Shown: positions 57,017 to 64,000 of the stretch, in pieces
How positions within the stretch are numbered: the stretch's first letter is position 1
How the letters are laid out: each line of letters opens with the position of its first letter
Assembly: GCF_004403515.1 (NCBI RefSeq)
Contig: NZ_SOHH01000061.1
Coordinates: 113,136 to 177,135, forward strand
DNA length: 64,000 bases
Direction: 5' to 3'
Origin: Cryobacterium fucosi
Lineage (GTDB): Bacteria > Actinomycetota > Actinomycetes > Actinomycetales > Microbacteriaceae
Notes under the pieces: generated by a model
What the model was told of the DNA's origin: nothing
Databases searched by the model: none
The model's input: only the letters and a program-made list of their open reading frames with translations
Made by a program: the position numbers and the translations under genes

Positions 57017-58177
57017 GTGAAGGTTGGCATCGGTCGAGAGCGACATGAGGGCGAACGCCGCGTTGCGGCAACACCGGAGACGGTGCTCCAGATCACGGCG
57101 CTCGGAGTCGATGTTCTGATCGAATCCGGTGCCGGCACCGCGGCCGGCCATCCCGACGCCGCCTACACGGAGGCCGGGGCATCCGTTGTCGCCGAGCTGC
57201 CGCTCGCCGATCTCGACGTGTACTGCCACGTGCGCCCGCTCACGCCTGAGCGAGCGGCGCAGCTCCACCCCGACCAGATCACCATCGGCCTGGCCGCACC
57301 TGCGGCGGAGCTGCCCACCGTTGCCGCCCTCGCGCGGGCCGGGGCCACCGCCTTCGCCCTCGAGCTGGTGCCGCGCATCTCCCGGGCCCAGTCGATGGAT
57401 GCCCTGACCTCCCAGGCGCTCGTCGCCGGCTACCGCGTCGTTCTCGAGGCGGCAATCCGGTTCCCCCGGTTCTTCCCGCTCTACATGACCGCCGCCGGAA
57501 CGATTCCGCCCGCCCGGGTGCTCGTGCTCGGTGCCGGAGTCGCCGGCCTGCAGGCCATCGCCACCGCCAAACGGCTGGGCGCGCGCGTTTCCGCGTACGA
57601 CGTGCGACCGGCCTCGGCCGACGAGGTCACCTCGATGGGCGGGACCTTCATCACCCTCGACCTGGACGCCATCGAGGGTGTCGGTGGTTACGCCCGGGAG
57701 CTCAGCGAAGACCGTTCGGTGCGTCAGCGCGAATTGCTCGCCCCGTACGTGGCTGCCGCCGATGTGCTCATCACCACGGCCGCGATCCCGGGCCGCCCGG
57801 CACCCCTGCTGGTGACGCGGGAGATGGTGGCCGGCATGCGGATGGGCTCGGTCGTCATCGACCTGGCCGCCGAATCCGGCGGTAACGTCGAAGGGGTCAT
57901 CGCGGGGCAGGACGTCTCCGTGCGCACCAGCGCCGACGACGGCGTCGTCACCCTGGTCGGCATGAAGGACACCGCATCGACGATGCCGGCCGACGCATCC
58001 CGGCTCTACGCCAAGAACGTGGCCAACCTCCTCGCCCTGATGACGCACGACGGGCAGGTCACCCCCGACTTCACCGACGAGGTCATCGCCGGCTCCTGCC
58101 TCACTCATGCCGGGGAGGTCCGGCACGCGCCGACCGCCGCGGCCCTGACCGCCGCAGCACTGAACGGAGAACACTGA
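57017..58177 (+). CDS. pntAA: NAD(P) transhydrogenase alpha subunit, part 1 (NAD-binding)
   Basis: This 386-aa protein has the AlaDh/PNT N-terminal domain (GIGRERHEGERRVAATPETV) and the NAD-binding domain with VLVLGAGVAGLQAIATAKRL and DVRPAS. It binds NAD(H) on the cytoplasmic face and passes hydride to the beta subunit, coupled to proton movement. GTG 57017 follows GGAGGAGG. It overlaps the next subunit by one base (TGATG). Confidence 0.92.
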   Translation: MKVGIGRERHEGERRVAATPETVLQITALGVDVLIESGAGTAAGHPDAAYTEAGASVVAELPLADLDVYCHVRPLTPERAAQLHPDQITIGLAAPAAELPTVAALARAGATAFALELVPRISRAQSMDALTSQALVAGYRVVLEAAIRFPRFFPLYMTAAGTIPPARVLVLGAGVAGLQAIATAKRLGARVSAYDVRPASADEVTSMGGTFITLDLDAIEGVGGYARELSEDRSVRQRELLAPYVAAADVLITTAAIPGRPAPLLVTREMVAGMRMGSVVIDLAAESGGNVEGVIAGQDVSVRTSADDGVVTLVGMKDTASTMPADASRLYAKNVANLLALMTHDGQVTPDFTDEVIAGSCLTHAGEVRHAPTAAALTAAALNGEH

Positions 58178-58488
58178 TGGATCCCGTCACCCTGCTGACC
58201 GTCGTCGTCCTGGCGGTCTTCGTCGGCTTCGAGGTCGTCTCCAAGGTCTCGAGCACGCTGCACACGCCCCTGATGAGCGGCGCGAACGCCATCCACGGGA
58301 TCATCCTGATCGGCGCCATCATCGTCGCCGGCCAGAGCCTGAACCCGTGGCTGCTCACGGTGGCGCTGATCGCCGTCGTGCTCGCGACGGCTAACCTCGT
58401 CGGCGGCTTCGTCGTCACCGACCGGATGCTCAAGATGTTCGCCCCCCGCAAACCGGCCGGCGCTGACGCGAAGGACGCAACGAAATGA
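58177..58488 (+). CDS. pntAB: NAD(P) transhydrogenase alpha subunit, part 2 (membrane)
   Basis: This 103-aa protein has three transmembrane helices with STLHTPLMSGANAIHGII, the conserved membrane segment of the alpha subunit. In many bacteria this is fused to the NAD domain; here it is separate. It overlaps pntB by 4 bp (ATGA). Confidence 0.93.
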   Translation: MDPVTLLTVVVLAVFVGFEVVSKVSSTLHTPLMSGANAIHGIILIGAIIVAGQSLNPWLLTVALIAVVLATANLVGGFVVTDRMLKMFAPRKPAGADAKDATK

Positions 58489-59858
58489 GCCTGCTCTCCC
58501 CCGAGTGGACCGGCCTGCTGTATCTGGTCGCCGCGGTCTGCTTCATCCTCGCCCTCAGAGGGCTGTCGTCGCCGAAGACCGCCCGCCGCGGCAACCTGAT
58601 CGGTGCCGGCGGCGCGCTGCTCGCCGTCATCACGGTGTTCCTCTCGGCCCGGATCGAGAACATCCCGGCCATCCTGATCGCCATCGCGGTCGGCTCGGCG
58701 ATCGCCGCCCCGATCTCCCGTCGGGTCGAGATGACGCAGATGCCCCAGCTCGTCGCGCTGTTCAACGGCGTCGGCGGAGGAGCGGCGGCCCTCGTCGCCC
58801 TGCTCGAGCTGGGCAACAGCGACGGGCCGTGGGCGAAGGTCGCCGTGGTCTTCACGATGCTCGTCGGCGCCGTCTCCTTCTCCGGGTCGGCCGTCACGGT
58901 CGGCAAGCTGCAGGGCCTGATCAGCTCGCGCCCGCTCGTCTTCCCCGGGCTCGCCCTCGTGATGGGCGGGGTCACGCTCGCGGCCCTCGTTGCCGGCGGT
59001 TTCGTCGTCGCGACCGGCGCCGCGTTCTGGGCGGTCGTCCTGCTCGTGATCGGGCTCATCGTCGGGGCGCTGCTCGTGCTGCCGGTCGGCGGCGCCGACG
59101 TGCCGATCGTCATCTCGCTGCTCAACGCGTTCACCGGCCTCGCGGTCGCCGCCTCCGGCATCGTGCTCGGTAACCTGCTGCTCGTCGTGGCGGGCACCCT
59201 CGTCGGGGCCAGCGGTACCATCCTCACCCGGGCCATGGCGTCGGCGATGGGCCGGGGGGTCAGCGGCATCCTCTTCGGCGCGTTCAAGGGCGGCTCGACC
59301 GCGGGGTCCACCACCCAGAGCGACCGCCCGGTGCGCACGTCCAACCCCGAAGACGTGGCGGTGCTGCTGAACTACGCCCAGCGGGTCGTCATCGTGCCCG
59401 GCTACGGGCTCGCCGTCGCGCAGGGGCAGCACACGATCGCCGAACTGGCCACCACCCTTGAGGCGCGCGGGGTGGAGGTCGTCTTTGCCATCCACCCGGT
59501 GGCCGGGCGGATGCCTGGCCACATGAACGTGCTGCTCGCCGAGGCGAACGTGCCCTACGAGTCGCTCCGGGAGATGGCCGAGGTCAACCCCGAGTTCAAG
59601 AACACGGACGTCGCCCTCGTCGTCGGCGCCAACGATGTCGTCAACCCCGCCGCGAAGACGTCCCCCGGCTCGCCCATCTACGGCATGCCGATCCTCGACG
59701 TCGGCGATGCCCGTCAGGTGGTCTTCCTCAAGCGGTCGATGCGCCCGGGCTTTGCCGGGATCGAGAACGAGCTTCTCTACGACCCGAAGACCAGCCTGCT
59801 CTTCGGCGACGCGAAGGACTCACTGACCAAAATGCTCGGCGCCGTCAATGCCCTGTGA
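58485..59858 (+). CDS. pntB: NAD(P) transhydrogenase beta subunit
   Basis: This 457-aa protein has about nine N-terminal transmembrane helices and a C-terminal NADP-binding domain (VVIVPGYGLAVAQGQH, FAIHPVAGRMPGHMN, VVGANDVVNPAA). It drives hydride from NADH to NADP using the proton gradient, supplying NADPH for thioredoxin reductase and biosynthesis. Confidence 0.94.
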   Translation: MSLLSPEWTGLLYLVAAVCFILALRGLSSPKTARRGNLIGAGGALLAVITVFLSARIENIPAILIAIAVGSAIAAPISRRVEMTQMPQLVALFNGVGGGAAALVALLELGNSDGPWAKVAVVFTMLVGAVSFSGSAVTVGKLQGLISSRPLVFPGLALVMGGVTLAALVAGGFVVATGAAFWAVVLLVIGLIVGALLVLPVGGADVPIVISLLNAFTGLAVAASGIVLGNLLLVVAGTLVGASGTILTRAMASAMGRGVSGILFGAFKGGSTAGSTTQSDRPVRTSNPEDVAVLLNYAQRVVIVPGYGLAVAQGQHTIAELATTLEARGVEVVFAIHPVAGRMPGHMNVLLAEANVPYESLREMAEVNPEFKNTDVALVVGANDVVNPAAKTSPGSPIYGMPILDVGDARQVVFLKRSMRPGFAGIENELLYDPKTSLLFGDAKDSLTKMLGAVNAL

Positions 59859-59952
59859 CGGCGGGGGCTGTGCAGGCCGTCCCGGGCGGGCCGACCGGGG
59901 GCGCGCCGCGTAGACTGAACCAGTCCAAACCCGTTAAGAAAGAGGTTGCCGC

Positions 59953-60549
59953 GTGGCGAACGTCCAGGCAGTCAGCGCCGTCGGCGCCCGGTACTGGACG
60001 GTCCCGATCGTGCGCGCGGCACTCGCGCTCGTGCCGGCCGCCGCGATCACGTTCAACGCGAACCATTCGGCCGCATTCGGCCTCGTCGCATTCGGCGCCT
60101 TCGCGCTGCTCAGCGGCCTGGCCGTGGGCGTGCTCAGCCGCCGCACCCTGGCCGACCCGCGGGACCGCTCCTTGTTCCTGGTCCAGGGTTCCGTGGGCGT
60201 CACCGCCGGCACGATCGCCCTGGCCTTCCACGGCGGCGGACTCGGCTTCTTCCTCTACCTTGTCACCGTCTGGGCGGCCGTGACCGGCTTCGCCGAGCTG
60301 TACAGCGGCATCCGGGCCTGGCGCCGCGACCCGGGCGACCGGGACTGGATGCTGGTCGGCGCGCTGACCGCCGTGCTCGCCCTGGTCTTCCTGCTCCTGC
60401 CGCCCAACGCCGTCGTCTCGGTCGGCCTGCTCGGCGCCTACCTCGTGCTGCTCGGCGTCTACCTCGTCATCGCCGGGCTCTCGCTCAAATGGGCGACTCC
60501 CGTCGCGCGCGTCGACCCGGCTCCACCCAACGATTCGGACACCCTGTGA
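59953..60549 (+). CDS. Membrane protein of HdeD/DUF308 type (198 aa)
   Basis: Six hydrophobic segments follow an initial amphipathic stretch; the pairs of helices joined by short charged loops (RRTLADPRDRS, RAWRRDPGDRDW) recall DUF308 proteins. The GTG at 59953 follows a GAGG-like site. Its end overlaps the next gene by 4 bp (GTGA). No function is known, and the assignment to DUF308 is by architecture only. Confidence 0.72.
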   Translation: MANVQAVSAVGARYWTVPIVRAALALVPAAAITFNANHSAAFGLVAFGAFALLSGLAVGVLSRRTLADPRDRSLFLVQGSVGVTAGTIALAFHGGGLGFFLYLVTVWAAVTGFAELYSGIRAWRRDPGDRDWMLVGALTAVLALVFLLLPPNAVVSVGLLGAYLVLLGVYLVIAGLSLKWATPVARVDPAPPNDSDTL

Positions 60550-60800
60550 CCCAGAACACACCCCCCAAGCCCAGCCGCTCCGAGCTCCTGAAGCCCCTCG
60601 AACTCGTCGGCCTGTCCGGAGTGATGGCGCTCTTCCTCGGGCTGGTGATCCTGATGAGCACGCGCGAACTCGTGCTGGCCATGATCGGCTTCGGCGTGAC
60701 CTTCATCGTCGTACTCGTCGTGATCGCGATGCTCGTGCTCGGCATGAAGCCGAACGACGCGGAGAAGACCGACCTGGACGAGCAGAACAAGGGCCTCTGA
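60546..60800 (+). CDS. Small two-helix membrane protein (84 aa), unknown function
   Basis: A basic N-terminal tail (NTPPKPSRSELLKPLELVGL) is followed by two transmembrane helices (about residues 22-38 and 44-66) and an acidic tail (NDAEKTDLDEQNKGL). It is translationally coupled to the DUF308-like gene, so the two products may work together. No family was recognised. It is convergent with purB. Confidence 0.72.
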   Translation: MTQNTPPKPSRSELLKPLELVGLSGVMALFLGLVILMSTRELVLAMIGFGVTFIVVLVVIAMLVLGMKPNDAEKTDLDEQNKGL

Positions 60801-60877
60801 CCCGTTCGCGGCGGTGCGCCGCCACGCGGGCGCACGCCACCCGCGCAGCGGCGCAGCACCCGCGCGGCGCGTGACCG

Positions 60878-62260
60878 TCAGGGCAGGAAGTCGACCAGGG
60901 AGTCCGCGAGCCCGACGTACGCGGCAGGGGTGAGTGCGAGCAGCCGCGCCCTGGCGTCCTCGCCGATCTCGAGCCCGGCGACGAACGCGACCAGGTCGGC
61001 CTGGTTGATGCGTTTCCCGCGGGTGAGCTCCTTCAGCAGCGCGTACGGGTCCGCGATCGTGGACCGGCCCGCCGACACTTCCGCCCGGATCACGGTCTGG
61101 ATCGCCTCGCCGAGGATCTCCCAGTTCGAGTCCAGGTCGCTCGCCAGCAGGGTGCGATCGATGTCGATCTCGCCGAGTCCGCGCACGATGTTGTCGAGCG
61201 CGAGCAGGGAATGGCCGAAGCCCACGCCGATGTTGCGCTGCGTGGTCGAGTCGGTCAGGTCCCGCTGCAGCCGGGAGGTGACGAGTGTGGCGGAGAGCGA
61301 GTCGAGGATCGCACTGGACAACTCGAGGTTGGCCTCCGCGTTCTCGAACCGGATCGGGTTGATCTTGTGCGGCATGGTCGACGAACCCGTTGCGCCGGCC
61401 TGCGGGATCTGACGGAAGTAGCCCAGGGAGATGTAGGTCCAGACATCCGTGGCCAGGTTGTGCAGCACCCGGTTGGCGTGGGACACCCGCGAGTAGAGCT
61501 CGGCCTGCCAGTCGTGGGATTCGATCTGGGTGGTGAGCGGGTTCCAGGTCAGGCCGAGGCCTTCGACGAACTCGCGGGAGACCGTTGGCCAGTCCAGGGC
61601 GGGGTCCGCGGCGACGTGCGCGGCGAACGTTCCGGTGGCGCCGCTGAACTTGCCGAGGTACTCGCTGGCGGAGATCTGCCTCTCCAGGCGCTCGAGCCGG
61701 TAGACGAACACCGCGAGCTCCTTGCCGACAGTGGTCGGCGTCGCGGGCTGGCCGTGGGTGCGGGCGAGCATGGCATCGGCCCGGTACTCCAGGGCGCGCA
61801 GGCGGAGGGCATCGATGGTGGCCCGGAACTTCGGCAGCCAGACCTTCCGGACCGCCTCGCTCACGGTCAGCGCGTAGGAAAGGTTGTTGATGTCCTCGCT
61901 GGTGGCCGCGAAGTGGGTGAGTTCGCTGATGTGGTCGAGGCCGAGTGCGGTGAGGCGGCGGCGGACCAGGTATTCCACGGCCTTCACGTCGTGGCGGGTG
62001 GTGGCCTCGAGCACGGCCAGTTCGTCGATTTCGGCCTGGCCGAAACCGGTGACCAGGGCGCGCAGCGCCGACTTCTGCTCCGCCGTGAGCGGGGCGGACC
62101 CGAACAGGCTGCGGTCGGTGAGGGTGATCAGCCATTCCACTTCGACCTGCACGCGGGCGCGATTGAGGCCGGCCTCTGAGAGGTACTCCCCCAGTTCGGT
62201 GACGGCAGCCCGGTAGCGGCCATCGAGTGGGCTGAGGACCTGAGGCGGTAGTGGACTCAT
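60878..62260 (-). CDS. purB: Adenylosuccinate lyase
   Basis: This 460-aa fumarase/aspartase-superfamily enzyme has the signature GSSTMPHKINPI (catalytic Ser loop), with SPLDGRYRAAV at the start. It performs two steps of purine synthesis, releasing fumarate from SAICAR and adenylosuccinate. At 460 residues it is the E. coli-like form. It overlaps the phosphatase gene upstream by 4 bp (ATGA). Confidence 0.95.
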   Translation of the reverse strand: MSPLPPQVLSPLDGRYRAAVTELGEYLSEAGLNRARVQVEVEWLITLTDRSLFGSAPLTAEQKSALRALVTGFGQAEIDELAVLEATTRHDVKAVEYLVRRRLTALGLDHISELTHFAATSEDINNLSYALTVSEAVRKVWLPKFRATIDALRLRALEYRADAMLARTHGQPATPTTVGKELAVFVYRLERLERQISASEYLGKFSGATGTFAAHVAADPALDWPTVSREFVEGLGLTWNPLTTQIESHDWQAELYSRVSHANRVLHNLATDVWTYISLGYFRQIPQAGATGSSTMPHKINPIRFENAEANLELSSAILDSLSATLVTSRLQRDLTDSTTQRNIGVGFGHSLLALDNIVRGLGEIDIDRTLLASDLDSNWEILGEAIQTVIRAEVSAGRSTIADPYALLKELTRGKRINQADLVAFVAGLEIGEDARARLLALTPAAYVGLADSLVDFLP

Positions 62261-62784
62261 CGGACTCCCTGTCTGATTGCGGGCGCGAGTTGCGCGAAAA
62301 GCGCGTGGTTTGCCCTCTCAATCATGCCTAAAACCGAGTCAAACAGCGCATCGTCGGAATAGTAGGGGTCTGGGACGTCGAGGAGGGGCGCCTGTTCCGG
62401 GTCGAAACTGAGCAGCAGACGCACCTTGCTGCGATCGTGATCGGTCGTCGCCCAGTTGTGCAGGATGCGCTCCTGCGCGCGGTCGAGCACGACGACAAGG
62501 TCGAGGTCGGCATACCAGTCCGGGTCGAACTGGCGGGCGCGGTGGTGGCTTCCGTCGTAGCCCTGGCGGGCGAGCGCGGCGATCGTGCGGTCGTCGGCCT
62601 GCTCGCCCACGTGCCAGTCCCCCGTGCCGGCGGAGCTCGTGGCGATCAGCCGGCCGAGGCCGGAGCGGGTGACCAGGTCGCGCAGCGTCACCTCGGCCAT
62701 CGGCGAGCGGCAGATGTTCCCGGTGCAGACGAAGATGATCCGGAAGGGCGTCGACTCATCGGGGGTGAGCGCCGCAAAATTCAT
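62257..62784 (-). CDS. Low-molecular-weight protein-tyrosine phosphatase
   Basis: This 175-aa protein has the P-loop VCTGNICRSP (Cys20, Arg26) and the acid motif DPYYSDD near the C-terminus, the catalytic set of LMW-PTPs. In actinobacteria relatives include PtpA; other family members act as arsenate reductases, but the DPYY motif favours a phosphatase. It is coupled to purB. The start at ATG 62784 is uncertain because GGAGG is only one base upstream. Confidence 0.88.
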   Translation of the reverse strand: MNFAALTPDESTPFRIIFVCTGNICRSPMAEVTLRDLVTRSGLGRLIATSSAGTGDWHVGEQADDRTIAALARQGYDGSHHRARQFDPDWYADLDLVVVLDRAQERILHNWATTDHDRSKVRLLLSFDPEQAPLLDVPDPYYSDDALFDSVLGMIERANHALFAQLAPAIRQGVR

Positions 62785-62915
62785 GCCTCCATTGTGGCCC
62801 CCTTTCCCCTCCTCCACACCCGCCCGGCGGACGGACATCGGGTGAATTCCTCGCGCGGCCGGCCGGCGCCGGCGCCGGGTGTGATTCGCTGGCAGCCGAC
62901 CGGGGAGGTGCCACC

Positions 62916-63206
62916 GTGATCCAGACCGGTTCGATCGTGCTCGTCGACCCCGCCCGGCGCGAGAGACGGCTGGCCGAACTGCGCCACCGGCGGATGCTGC
63001 TGCGCGGGCTCCGTGACGACGTCGACCTCGCCTGGCGGGGGCTGCTCCCCGCCGACGTCGACGGTTCCTGGCGGTCGGCGGCCCAGCGCGGCTACTCCGA
63101 ACGTCGCCGGGAACTCGCGGACGAACTCTGCCGGGCCCGCCGGGACCTCGAGGACGCGATCACGGCCATTGAGGCGGCGATCGCCGCGATCGCGGCGTCG
63201 GCGTGA
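62916..63206 (+). CDS. Short Trp/Ala-rich helical protein (96 aa), WXG100-like in size
   Basis: It is predicted almost all-helical, with Trp at about residues 40 and 52 (AWRGLLPADVDGSW) and a charged coiled-coil second half (RRRELADELCRARRDLEDAI). The GTG at 62916 follows GGGGAGGTG. Its stop overlaps the next start by 4 bp (GTGA). The length and helical hairpin look are like small type VII secretion partners, but no W-x-G motif is present, so this is only a suggestion. Confidence 0.6.
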   Translation: MIQTGSIVLVDPARRERRLAELRHRRMLLRGLRDDVDLAWRGLLPADVDGSWRSAAQRGYSERRRELADELCRARRDLEDAITAIEAAIAAIAASA

Positions 63207-64000
63207 CCGGGCGCGGGGTGCCCGGCGGCGAGGAGGGGGGCTCCTCCACCGAGCTGATCGTCTCCGGCGGCGGCAGCCTGGTTGCCACGGATGTGCTGCT
63301 GGCCGAGGCGGTGACGCTGCGCGCGCTGCAGGCCGCGGCAGGCGGCTGGCGGGAACGGCTGGAACGCATCCGGTTCCTCGACTCTGAGCCGGTCCCGGCC
63401 CCGCAGTGGTCTGACTCTGACGTCGGGCTGAGCGTGCTCGAGGCCGAACGCGCCATCAACGCGGTCGGAGAGCGGAGCAGGGCCCTGGCCGACGCCCTGG
63501 TTTCCGCGGCAGAAGGTTACGGCCGGGCCGAGCGGTCGGCGGAGTTCCTCGCCGGGGTGGGCGGGGTGTGGCTCGGTTACGCGATCGGCCGGGTCGCCCC
63601 GTTCCTCGCCCTGGCTGCGGTGCCCGCCCTCACCGCCGGCGCGGTCGGCTGGCTCCTCGGCAGCCTGACGACGGGCGGCCGCGCGAGGGATGCGCCCGGG
63701 ACGGCGGCACGGTGGTTCGCCGAGAACCCGCGGGCGCTGACCAACCCCGTCGTGGCCGCAGCCCTGCGCGTGCTCGTCTCCTCGGTCGACGACGCCGCGG
63801 CCGGCGTGACGGCGATGCCGTTCCCCGTGTCGTTCGCGCTCGGCGACCAGGGTGCCGGGCTGTTCGGCGTGACGACTTCCGCGGCGGGGGCGCTGGCTGT
63901 CGCCCGCCCGCTCGGCCTGCTCAGGGAGACCGGGGTCACGGTCGGCCGGGTCGGCCTGCCCGCGCCGGCCCGTCCGCCGACCGGGTTCGGCGACCTTGCC
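63203..64000 (+). CDS. Large unknown protein, 3' end beyond window
   Basis: The first 266 residues are visible and fully open. It has a short Gly-rich start, a helical region (about 35-120, ALQAAAGGWRERLERIRFLD), a hydrophobic Gly/Ala stretch (about 125-160, GYAIGRVAPFLALAAVPALT) and further helical or beta segments. No enzymatic motif was recognised. It is coupled to the 96-aa gene by GTGA, so the pair may form one system, for example a secreted substrate and its partner. Confidence 0.6.
   Translation, partial: MTGRGVPGGEEGGSSTELIVSGGGSLVATDVLLAEAVTLRALQAAAGGWRERLERIRFLDSEPVPAPQWSDSDVGLSVLEAERAINAVGERSRALADALVSAAEGYGRAERSAEFLAGVGGVWLGYAIGRVAPFLALAAVPALTAGAVGWLLGSLTTGGRARDAPGTAARWFAENPRALTNPVVAAALRVLVSSVDDAAAGVTAMPFPVSFALGDQGAGLFGVTTSAAGALAVARPLGLLRETGVTVGRVGLPAPARPPTGFGDLA

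Noticed and set aside
55370..58174. 934-codon minus-strand open frame
   Set aside because: Spans dnaB, an intergenic gap and pntAA in antisense; composition is unlike any protein.

Overview
The window is high-GC chromosomal DNA from an actinobacterium, almost certainly family Microbacteriaceae (Cryobacterium/Leifsonia-like by gene content; the genus is inference). It spans the replication-origin neighbourhood. Core order on the minus strand is gyrA-gyrB-dciA-recF-gnd-dnaN-[DnaA boxes]-dnaA, and on the plus strand rpmH-rnpA-yidD-yidC-jag-rsmG-parA-parB. Three near-perfect parS sites lie at 39.0, 41.1 and 42.2 kb. This is the standard actinobacterial origin block.

Left arm (1-11 kb) is accessory: an alpha/beta hydrolase divergent from a TetR repressor with two matching 18-bp operator palindromes, an NAD-dependent epimerase-like enzyme, two overlapping GAF-ANTAR regulators, a beta-phosphoglucomutase/GH65 phosphorylase operon for alpha-glucosides, a broken GntR regulator, and a ribose-type sugar ABC transporter (ATPase, permease, lipoprotein).

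From 11.7 to 20.6 kb lies the cell-envelope/signalling operon fhaA-fhaB-pstP-rodA-pbpA-pknA-pknB. It is followed by convergent pabA, a 67-aa membrane protein, crgA, a rhomboid protease, a cyclophilin, tRNA-Ala, tRNA-Ile and a DUF3566 protein. These link growth-zone peptidoglycan synthesis, Ser/Thr phosphorylation and division.

Right arm: after parB comes a 1.3-kb non-coding stretch holding two parS sites, then ddl, an aminotransferase, trxA-trxB-murJ-DUF6049-cca, an AbiEi-like gene bracketed by palindromic repeats, the rpsF-ssb-rpsR-rplI cluster, dnaB, the three-gene proton-translocating transhydrogenase pntAA-pntAB-pntB, two small membrane proteins, purB with a low-molecular-weight phosphatase, and an incomplete two-gene unit at the right edge.

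The most notable non-genic content is repetitive. One family is a GTCGAG-rich repeat, found as clusters at 11.5 and 24.0-24.4 kb and also in frame inside recF. Another is a palindromic hairpin element with three copies (11.1, 51.7, 52.9 kb). DnaA-box-like sequences also occur outside the dnaA region, upstream of dnaB and between crgA and the rhomboid gene. No prophage, transposase, CRISPR array or clearly new multi-gene system was seen.
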